Shown one piece after another: positions 58,734 to 64,000 of a DNA stretch of 64,000 bases; the stretch's first letter is position 1, and each line of letters opens with the position of its first letter. The stretch is from NCBI GenBank assembly GCA_017524545.1, contig JAFXVN010000027.1:22407-86406 (forward strand), in the 5' to 3' direction. The notes under the pieces are model-generated. The model worked only from the letters and a program-made list of their open reading frames with translations. It was not told the origin of the DNA and searched no databases. Both the position numbers and the translations under genes were made by a program. This DNA comes from Bacteroidaceae bacterium. GTDB lineage: Bacteria > Bacteroidota > Bacteroidia > Bacteroidales > Bacteroidaceae.

Positions 58734-59249
58734 ATGGACTATAAGTACATAGAACAGCTGTTGGAGCGTTACTGGGAATGCCAGACGACACGCGAAGAGG
58801 AGGCCATCCTCCGCACTTTCTTCCGTCAGGAGGATGTGCCTGCAAGCCTGCTTCCCTACCGCCAGCTCTTCATCGAAGAAGATATAATGGCAGGCGAGCA
58901 TCTCAGCAAGGACTTCCAGGACAAGATGCTTAGCATGGTCGGCGAAGAAGCCTCCCTCCTCGGGGGGAGGTTGGAGGGGGGCTGCTGCAAAGCTCGCCGC
59001 CTGACGGTCGTTCGCCGCTTGCGTCCCTTCTACAGAGCCGCAGGTCTCGTGGCCATCCTCTTGACAATCGGCAATGCGGCTCATCAGAGCTTCACCGAAG
59101 ACGCGCAGCAGGCAATAGACAACGGACAACCGTCAATGGTCAATGGTCAATGGTCAATGGTCAACGATTCGGTAACAACCCAGCCGGAACAACAATCTGC
59201 CGAGCTTACCACACCAACCATCGACACACTCAATGCACTCACAAGATAA
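58734..59249 (+). CDS. Probable anti-sigma-type membrane protein carrying two repeat insertions
   Basis: The 171-aa protein starts 'MDYKYIEQLLERYWECQTTREEEAILRTFFRQEDVPASLLPYRQLF', a stretch I associate with small Bacteroidetes proteins encoded next to ECF sigma factors. A single membrane segment lies near residues 100-116 ('AAGLVAILLTIGNAA'). A GC-run palindrome is translated as 'SLLGGRLEGG' before it, and a heptamer array as 'DNGQPSMVNGQWSMVN' after it. Position 30 nt downstream of the sigma gene suggests it regulates that sigma. Function is inferred only from context. Confidence 0.65.
   Translation: MDYKYIEQLLERYWECQTTREEEAILRTFFRQEDVPASLLPYRQLFIEEDIMAGEHLSKDFQDKMLSMVGEEASLLGGRLEGGCCKARRLTVVRRLRPFYRAAGLVAILLTIGNAAHQSFTEDAQQAIDNGQPSMVNGQWSMVNDSVTTQPEQQSAELTTPTIDTLNALTR
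58948..58983 (+). repeat. GC-run palindrome in the anti-sigma-type gene (copy g)
   Basis: AAGCCTCCCTCCTCGGGGGG followed by AGGTTGGAGGGGGGCT, one core with tail, in frame. Confidence 0.6.
59115..59163 (+). repeat. Seven-unit heptamer array in the anti-sigma-type gene
   Basis: ATAGACA, ACGGACA, ACCGTCA, then ATGGTCA four times, without gaps (49 nt). In the same frame as the array in the sigma gene, giving '(V/I)DNGQ...SMVNGQ'. Confidence 0.85.
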
Positions 59250-59342
59250 TCAACATGCTTTTCAATACATCATTTGCTTATTAAAACAATCAATTGTGCG
59301 AAAGAGCACAGCTTTTCTCTTAAAACAATTACTAACGACAGG

Positions 59343-59376
59343 AAAGGGACAGCCGCGAGGTTGTCCCTTTTCCTTT
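59343..59376. terminator. Intrinsic terminator between convergent genes
   Basis: AAAGGGACA (59343-59351) and TGTCCCTTT (59362-59370) form a 9-bp perfect stem with a 10-nt loop, followed by TTCCTTTAT on the plus strand. Confidence 0.75.
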
Positions 59377-59422
59377 ATCTCAACAAAGATATACTGCCGT
59401 GTTGAGCGACTCTGTTGTATCT

Positions 59423-60607
59423 TTACGCCTTCTTACCCTTGAGCCAGAAGCCGAGCAGGTAGAGGATGCCGACGGTCATAACGAGGACGGCGCCGACCTG
59501 ACCCATTGCGTCGCTGGCAAAGCCCATGAGGAGCGGGAAGATGGTGCCGCCGAAGATGCCCATGATGAGGAGTCCGCTGACTTCGTTCTTCTTCTCTGGG
59601 ACAGCTTGCATGGCTCTCGCAAAGACGATGCTGAAAGGATTGCCGTTGCCGTAGCCCATCAGTGCCACGCTTGCATAAATGACAGCAGTACTTTCGCCAA
59701 AGATGAGGCCGAAGACGGCTGCCACCATCATCAATACACTCACGAGTAGGAAAGTCCAGTCCTTCAAGTAGCTCATGATGAAGCTGCCGCTAAAGCTGCC
59801 CGCTGCCTTGGCTATAAAGTAGATAGTGCAGACAATGGCGGCATCATCAAGCAACATGCCCGTGCGCTCCATCAGAATCTTTGGAGCCGTGACGCTTGTC
59901 CCCACATCAATGCCGACGTGGCAGATGATGGCGAGGAAGCAGAAGAGAATGAAAGGGTTGCCCAGCAAAGAGAAAGACCCTACCCAACCTCCCCTTAAAG
60001 GGGAGGAGCCTGTGCAGGAAGTCTCCCCTTTAAGGGGAGATTTAGAGGGGTCTTTGATTTTCGTTCCGAAGAGCAGCAGCGTTGCCAACACGCCCACACC
60101 TAAATAAATAGGATAGAGCACGCGCCAGCCAAGCCCGAAGGCATTTGCGGTCGCGCCCCAAGAGGCGATGATGGGGGCAAGGAACGATGCAATGCTCTTG
60201 ATGAACTGCCCGAAGGTCAGGGTGCTGGCAGATGCTCCGCCTTTCATCACACTATCGACCAGCGGATTGAGCGAGGTCTGCATGATGGCGTTGCCTATTC
60301 CCAAGAGGGAGAAGGACAGGAGCAACAAGGTGAAGTCGAGGGTGAACATTGGCACCACCATTGCTGCCAGCGTCATCACAAGGCTCAGGAGTACTGTGTT
60401 CTTGCGGCCAATCTTGTTCATCAGCAAGCTTGTAGGAATGCTGAAGATGAGGAACCACAGGAACACAAGCGAGGGAAGAGTGTTCGCCATCGAGTCGCTC
60501 AACCCTAAATCTTTTTGTACATAGTTGCTTGCTATGCCCACCATATCGACAAAACCCATCGCGAAGAAGCATAGCATGACGGGAACGAGCTTTTTATTAA
60601 AGTTCAT
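59423..60607 (-). CDS. Sugar MFS transporter (FucP-like) with in-frame palindrome insertion
   Basis: A 394-aa protein with twelve predicted membrane segments. 'MLCFFAMGFVDMVGIASNYVQKDLGLSD', 'PTSLLMNKIGRKNTVLLSL', 'GIGNAIMQTSLNPLVDSV' and 'FIKSIASFLAPIIASWG' match the glucose/galactose/fucose branch. A 26-residue insert ('DPSKSPLKGETS...GWVGS', near residues 186-211) sits in the central loop between segments 6 and 7, encoded by the repeat at 59977-60053. It is last in the isomerase-ROK-MFS operon. The ATG is part of a GTTCATA heptamer array. Confidence 0.87.
   Translation of the reverse strand: MNFNKKLVPVMLCFFAMGFVDMVGIASNYVQKDLGLSDSMANTLPSLVFLWFLIFSIPTSLLMNKIGRKNTVLLSLVMTLAAMVVPMFTLDFTLLLLSFSLLGIGNAIMQTSLNPLVDSVMKGGASASTLTFGQFIKSIASFLAPIIASWGATANAFGLGWRVLYPIYLGVGVLATLLLFGTKIKDPSKSPLKGETSCTGSSPLRGGWVGSFSLLGNPFILFCFLAIICHVGIDVGTSVTAPKILMERTGMLLDDAAIVCTIYFIAKAAGSFSGSFIMSYLKDWTFLLVSVLMMVAAVFGLIFGESTAVIYASVALMGYGNGNPFSIVFARAMQAVPEKKNEVSGLLIMGIFGGTIFPLLMGFASDAMGQVGAVLVMTVGILYLLGFWLKGKKA
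59977..60053 (-). repeat. Composite palindromic element, in-frame insertion (copy b)
   Basis: Bounded by GACCC and GGGTC (extended AAAGACCC/GGGTCTTT). Cores CTCCCCTTAAAGGGGAG and CTCCCCTTTAAGGGGAG. On the coding strand the first 36 nt are identical to copy a at 1384 and are read in the same frame. Confidence 0.85.
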
Positions 60608-60637
60608 AGTTCATAGTTTAGAGTTCATAGTTATTGG
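60602..60637. repeat. GTTCATA heptamer array at the MFS start
   Basis: GTTCATA, GTTCATA, GTTTAGA, GTTCATA and GTTATTG. The MFS ATG (60605-60607, minus) is inside the first unit. Confidence 0.7.
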
Positions 60638-60638
60638 C

Positions 60639-60670
60639 ACTCCCCCAAAGGGGGAGCGGGGAGGGGCTTC
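60639..60670. repeat. GC-run palindrome with tail (copy h)
   Basis: CTCCCCCAAAGGGGGAG followed by CGGGGAGGGGCTTC, ending at the stop codon of the ROK gene. Confidence 0.65.
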
Positions 60671-61764
60671 TATTTCTTCAACTGGTTCAGTGCGAAGTTA
60701 TAGGCACCGAGGTTGATGGCTTTGCTGGCTCCGAGTTCGGAGATGCAGACGGCTATCTTGCGCTGGGCTTGGTAGAGCACCTTCTTGTCGGTATGAGGTA
60801 CATTGACATAGACATCCTTGTCCTCGAGGAAGGCGGCACGCTGCTCTTTGTCCTCGAAGTTATAGACTTCCGACTGGAGCGTGGGGAGCAGATTGCCCGT
60901 GAAGGTTCCTGCGGGACGGGCGAACTCTTCCATCATGCCGGGCAGAATCCACTTGGAGTTATAAGACAGACCGCCGCCGATGACTACGATGCCGTCCACG
61001 ATGTTGAGCACATTCACAAGGGCGGCTGCCGTGACCTGACCAAGCTGGCGGAAGCTTTCCTGAGCGGCCTTCATGTTACCCGGACGGGTGCCGTTGGCAA
61101 TGTCGCCGATGTCCTTCGGCGTGAGGTCGCCAACCGGCTCGTGCGACATCTCGGTATACACTCTGCGGACGGCACGGATGCTGACGCTCTCCTCGGCAAT
61201 CACGAAGGGGTACATGCCATTGCGCATACACCAAACATCGCCGCCACAGCCGTTGTCGCCCGTCAGCAGCACCTTGTCTATAACCACACCACAGCCGAAG
61301 CCCGTACCCAGTGTGATGCCTACCATATTCTTATAGCGACGCTTGCAGCCAGCCTCCTCCAGCGCTTTGTTGACGCGCGGCAGCGCACCGGCCAGCGCCT
61401 CGCCGTAGGCAAAGAGATTGCCGTCGTTGTTCACATACACAGGAATCTTGAAGACGCTCTCCAAGTAGGGGCCGAGAGCCACACCGCCACGGAAGGACGG
61501 GAAGTTGGGCAGGTCGCCAATCACGCCGCGCTCGTAGTCGGCGGGGCCAGGGAAGGCAAAACTGATGGCTACAGGCTCTGTGTCGAGCATTTCTTTCACG
61601 GTGGTGAAGCCCTGCACGAGGGTTGCCAGACAGCCCTCTGTGTCGGTGGTTACGGCCTTCAGACGCACAGGTTCTACGATTTCCTCGTTGTCGCAAATAG
61701 CGGAGAACACAAAGTTTGTGCCGCCAGCATCGAGGGTCAGCACGATTTTCTTGTCTTTACTCAT
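60670..61764 (-). CDS. ROK-family sugar kinase
   Basis: 364 aa. 'VLTLDAGGTNFVFSAICDNEE' is the ATP-binding start, 'AISFAFPGPADYERGVIGDLPNFPSFRGG' and 'PVYVNNDGNLFAYGEA' hold substrate and catalytic Asp residues, and 'GITLGTGFGCGVVID' is the second phosphate motif. ROK kinases phosphorylate glucose, mannose, fructose or N-acetyl sugars. Gene order with an isomerase-like gene (99 nt upstream) and a sugar transporter (62 nt downstream) suggests hexose uptake, with mannose or glucose the likeliest substrate. Confidence 0.9.
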   Translation of the reverse strand: MSKDKKIVLTLDAGGTNFVFSAICDNEEIVEPVRLKAVTTDTEGCLATLVQGFTTVKEMLDTEPVAISFAFPGPADYERGVIGDLPNFPSFRGGVALGPYLESVFKIPVYVNNDGNLFAYGEALAGALPRVNKALEEAGCKRRYKNMVGITLGTGFGCGVVIDKVLLTGDNGCGGDVWCMRNGMYPFVIAEESVSIRAVRRVYTEMSHEPVGDLTPKDIGDIANGTRPGNMKAAQESFRQLGQVTAAALVNVLNIVDGIVVIGGGLSYNSKWILPGMMEEFARPAGTFTGNLLPTLQSEVYNFEDKEQRAAFLEDKDVYVNVPHTDKKVLYQAQRKIAVCISELGASKAINLGAYNFALNQLKK

Positions 61765-61784
61765 AATGTTAGATTTATTGGTTT

Positions 61785-61820
61785 CGATATTACGTTATGT
61801 CGTTATGACGTTATTACGAA
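61785..61820. repeat. 8-nt-period array upstream of the ROK gene
   Basis: CGATATTA, CGTTATGT, CGTTATGA, CGTTATTA and CGAA follow one another, as in the rpsK-rpsD gap. Confidence 0.6.
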
Positions 61821-61839
61821 GTTCTTGGCGATAGCAAAT

Positions 61840-61875
61840 TTTTCACTTTTCACTATTCACTTTTCACTTCCTCAC
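61840..61875. repeat. TTTTCAC heptamer array containing the isomerase stop
   Basis: TTTTCAC, TTTTCAC, TATTCAC, TTTTCAC and a last variant. The minus-strand stop codon (61864-61866) falls within it. Confidence 0.65.
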
Positions 61876-63600
61876 CGAGGCCTTTATTGTCATGCATTCT
61901 CCGTACAAAGGTTTGATGGTGTATCTGCCGATGCAGGCGGGGATGATGAAGGTCTCGGCATAGTGCACCTCGAAGGGTTCGAACTTGCTTTCGGGACTTT
62001 CGATGAGGGCTGCTTCGCCGTCAACGAGGTTGAGGACGTTCACGCCGCCGTCGGTGTTATGCTCGACGGGACGGCTGAAGGTGTGGCGGTGCGTCTCTAT
62101 GAACTCGTTGGGATGCAGGCCTGTCCGTTCTTCCTTGATGCCGTTCTCGTCGCTCAGCACCTCGAAGTGGTTGGCGATTTCCTGCTTCACGAAGGGCGTG
62201 GTGCGCTCCCATTGGATGACGTGCTTGCCGCGTTCTACGTTGATGGGACGCGGTTTGCCGTCCAGTCCGAGCCGTGCCCAGTCCCACAGCTTGAAGGTGA
62301 AGATGCTGGGTGTTGAACTGATTTCGAGCACCATGCTGTCGTGACCGGAGCAATGGATGGTGCCGGCGGGGATGAGGTAGTGGTCGTGCTTCTTGGCAGG
62401 GAGCTTGTTGACGTACTTCTCTGCATCGAACAGAATTTCGCCTCTTTGAGCCGCCCGCAGGTCCTCAATCATTTCTGTCGGATTGATGCCTTCTTTCAGG
62501 CCGAGATAAACCACGGCATTCGGGGCTGCATCGAGCAGATAGTAGCTCTCGTCCTGCGTGTAGGGCAGGCCGAACTCCTTCTGTGCGAACTCGTTAGTAG
62601 GGTGGACTTGCAGACTGAGGTTGCCGCCGCCCATTGTGTCGAGGAAGTCGAAGCGGATGGGAAAACTCTTGCCGAAACGCGCCCAGACCTGCTGACCGAG
62701 CAGCTCGCGGCTGTGAGCTAGGACGACATCCTGCGAAGGCAGTTCGAAAAGCGTGCCGTCGGCTTCCAGGTAGAGGCTGTTCTCTTCCGGCACGCAATCG
62801 AAGCACCAGCCATAGTTGACTTCTTCGCGAGGCAAGTCGCAGACCTCCTTCATCCACTGACCGCCCCAAGGCGCAGGGTCGAAGAATGGCACCACTCGGA
62901 AAGGCTTGTGAGCCGTCCGTTCCAGTCCCTGCCGCATCTGTGCATCGGTAATCATCTTGGACTCCTGGCGGCAGTTCGAGTCAATCCAGAACTGTATGCA
63001 GCCGCTCTGCATCAGCTCGTCCTTGTAGCGGTCGATGATGTTCCAGTCGTTGAAATAGCCTCTTTTGTATTGCACCGAAGGGCTGTCCTCGTGATTGTCA
63101 ATGCCCAGCGCCTTCACCTCATGGCGGCGGAATCGCTGCTGAATCTCCCAACGGGCCATGTCCCCGTAGGCAACGGGGACAATTGATAATTGACAATTGA
63201 TAATTGATATTTGCTGGGCAACAAACGCTGCGCCCGTGCCGATAATGATGCAGGGGTTTTCATTATCAATTATCAATTGTCCATTATCAATTTGAAAATA
63301 TTCGTGTAAACGAATGTTCGACATGTAACCGAAAAGCACGTCGTCGGTCATAAAGCGTTCCGTCAGCTGGCGGATTTCCTCTTCGGGGCGCATCAGGGAG
63401 CGTGTGTCGATAATCTTGCGGCCCGTTTTGGCGAAGGCGGCGATGAAGTCCTCCTCGTAAGTGCCTGGGTATAGGTCGATGGCCCAGACGGGTTCGTCCG
63501 CCCAAGCCTCGGAAAGTGTCTTGACGATGCTATCCCAACCTTTAATTACCTTGCCCTCGATGTGTGTTGAGGGCTGCTTGTCATAATTGCTCTTTCTCAT
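61864..63600 (-). CDS. Class I mannose-6-phosphate isomerase-like protein with N-terminal domain
   Basis: 578 aa. The C-terminal about 340 residues are a type I phosphomannose isomerase cupin: 'FPIRFDFLDTMGGGNLSLQVHPTNEFAQKEFG' (Gln/His zinc ligands), 'DHYLIPAGTIHCSG' (His) and 'FIIPACIGRYTIKPLYG'. The N-terminal about 200 residues ('WAIDLYPGTYEEDFIAAFAKTGRKIIDTRSLM', 'CIIIGTGAAFVA') form a nucleotide-binding-like extension seen in Bacteroidetes relatives. Two inverted heptamer arrays are translated on either side of 'CIIIGTGAAFVA' ('QIDNGQLIIDNE' and 'ISIINCQLSIV'). It likely interconverts mannose-6-P and fructose-6-P. First gene of a three-gene operon. Confidence 0.85.
   Translation of the reverse strand: MRKSNYDKQPSTHIEGKVIKGWDSIVKTLSEAWADEPVWAIDLYPGTYEEDFIAAFAKTGRKIIDTRSLMRPEEEIRQLTERFMTDDVLFGYMSNIRLHEYFQIDNGQLIIDNENPCIIIGTGAAFVAQQISIINCQLSIVPVAYGDMARWEIQQRFRRHEVKALGIDNHEDSPSVQYKRGYFNDWNIIDRYKDELMQSGCIQFWIDSNCRQESKMITDAQMRQGLERTAHKPFRVVPFFDPAPWGGQWMKEVCDLPREEVNYGWCFDCVPEENSLYLEADGTLFELPSQDVVLAHSRELLGQQVWARFGKSFPIRFDFLDTMGGGNLSLQVHPTNEFAQKEFGLPYTQDESYYLLDAAPNAVVYLGLKEGINPTEMIEDLRAAQRGEILFDAEKYVNKLPAKKHDHYLIPAGTIHCSGHDSMVLEISSTPSIFTFKLWDWARLGLDGKPRPINVERGKHVIQWERTTPFVKQEIANHFEVLSDENGIKEERTGLHPNEFIETHRHTFSRPVEHNTDGGVNVLNLVDGEAALIESPESKFEPFEVHYAETFIIPACIGRYTIKPLYGECMTIKASVRK
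63181..63208 (-). repeat. AATTGAT heptamer array in the isomerase gene (first)
   Basis: AATTGAT, AATTGAC, AATTGAT, AATTGAT; in frame, on the C-terminal side of the 'CIIIGTGAAFVA' core. Confidence 0.8.
63261..63295 (-). repeat. AATTATC heptamer array in the isomerase gene (second, inverted)
   Basis: CATTATC, AATTATC, AATTGTC, CATTATC, AATTTGA; the inverted counterpart of the array at 63181, on the N-terminal side of the same core. Confidence 0.8.
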
Positions 63601-63620
63601 AAATTATGATATTTCCTTTG

Positions 63621-63651
63621 CAAAGATACAATATATAATTCAAAAAGCAAA
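63621..63651 (-). promoter_or_regulatory. Promoter of the isomerase-ROK-MFS operon
   Basis: On the minus strand TTTG (63651-63648) and TATCTTTG (63628-63621) are 19 nt apart, 20 nt before the ATG at 63600. Confidence 0.7.
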
Positions 63652-63669
63652 ATCATTGTGGATAAAAAG

Positions 63670-63707
63670 CAATTTTGACGTGTTATATTGTCAATTTTGA
63701 CGTGTTA
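63670..63707. promoter_or_regulatory. Tandem 16-bp direct repeats, operator-like
   Basis: CAATTTTGACGTGTTA occurs exactly at 63670-63685 and 63692-63707, a 22-bp period (two helical turns). A degenerate inverted copy (CGTCAAATTATTG) starts near 63726. They lie just upstream of the isomerase -33 box, a usual place for an activator site. Confidence 0.6.
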
Positions 63708-63966
63708 AGTTAGGCAACATAACTCGTCAAATTATTGCTATTCTTGAAAAAAATAATGATTTTTTTGTATTATTTTCACTTATTCGTACCTATGCAGCCC
63801 CAAATTATATTAAATACATTACATTAGTTAGTCCAAAGTTTTATTTTATGGCAAAAAGATTTTCCTGACTTCATCACTTTCTGTGCCACAAAATGGCATC
63901 CATTGTTTTACAGGTGTTTAGACAAGTTTTCCGGGTGTCTTTGGGTGTCGCAAGGTAAAAAATGTG

Positions 63967-63974
63967 TACCTTTG
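63967..63974 (+). promoter_or_regulatory. -7 promoter box near the window end
   Basis: TACCTTTG; a TTTG lies 23 nt upstream (63940-63943). Expected transcription start is close to 63980. Confidence 0.5.
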
Positions 63975-63978
63975 CACC

Positions 63979-64000
63979 ATGTATCCACGTAAGAAACCCA
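63979..64000 (+). CDS. Possible start of a truncated CDS
   Basis: ATG at 63979 opens 'MYPRKKP' and runs off the window. It lies only 5 nt beyond a good -7 box, so the transcript would be leaderless or the real start is further on. Too short to identify. Confidence 0.35.

Larger units (their letters stand above)
63601..63978. other. 378-bp AT-rich divergent intergenic region
   Basis: No coding sequence. It holds the isomerase promoter (63621-63651), direct repeats at 63670-63707 and the -7 box for a rightward gene (63967-63974). Confidence 0.6.

Noticed and set aside
59233-59442. 69-aa frame after the anti-sigma-type gene
   Set aside because: It runs across a clear intrinsic terminator and has no family features.
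60634-62316. 560-aa plus-strand frame across ROK and isomerase genes
   Set aside because: It spans two genes on the opposite strand and runs through repeat DNA. Not a plausible protein.

Overview
The window looks like a chromosomal segment of a member of the Bacteroidia, most likely Prevotellaceae, with intermediate GC. Four things point there. Promoters fit the Bacteroidetes -33 TTTG / -7 TAnnTTTG type and few genes have a Shine-Dalgarno. The str, S10, spc and alpha ribosomal clusters are fused in the Bacteroidetes order without tuf or adk. Secreted proteins end in 'IYNLAGQR...NGKKVLK'-type tails. The enzyme repertoire (GH92, GH125, GH33, VTC/DUF4956 cluster, HU-LysM protein) is typical of gut or oral Bacteroidia. 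Species cannot be fixed from the sequence.

Layout. 1-8024: partial PEP/pyruvate-binding protein, an internally deleted YhcG/DUF1016 nuclease-family gene, AGCS amino-acid symporter, ftsY, rimO and two HU-family genes, the second a membrane-anchored HU-LysM fusion. 8043-19479: compact ComEC, secreted esterase, SGNH hydrolase, a 60-aa 'WDNEW' peptide, a very large sialidase, a RAYT-type transposase with its own palindromes, and a CatA-like acetyltransferase. 19614-21665: DsbD. 21875-39846: 33 co-directional genes from rpsL to rplQ, including secY, map, infA and rpoA, closed by an intrinsic terminator. 40169-46316: mannan/N-glycan operon GH92-GH125-transglutaminase lipoprotein. 46428-50958: Wzx flippase, xth, ResB-like protein, Dabb protein and rfbA. 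51091-55513 (minus): Cthe_2159-like beta-helix, small secreted protein, DUF2490 outer-membrane barrel, DUF4956 membrane protein and VTC-type polyphosphate polymerase, one probable operon. 55656-59249: frr, rsgA, argB, an ECF sigma factor and a probable anti-sigma protein. 59423-63600 (minus): MFS sugar transporter, ROK kinase and a mannose-6-phosphate isomerase-like protein. A further gene may begin at 63979.

The most striking signal is not a gene but several families of short repeats that have entered genes without breaking them. An about 80-bp composite palindrome encodes the same 'DPSKSPLKGETS...GWxGS' peptide, in the same frame, in two unrelated proteins, and related GC-run palindromes lie in or against at least seven other loci. 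Heptamer arrays sit in front of genes, supply start or stop codons for several, and lie in frame inside a sigma factor, its neighbour and the isomerase. A separate palindrome flanks and interrupts the RAYT gene. The best gene-level candidate for an under-described system is the VTC/DUF4956/DUF2490/beta-helix operon.

Functional links inferred from gene content: secreted mannosidases feed mannose to the MFS/ROK/isomerase operon, sialidase plus secreted esterases act on host glycans, and RimO modifies the S12 protein encoded about 16 kb away.
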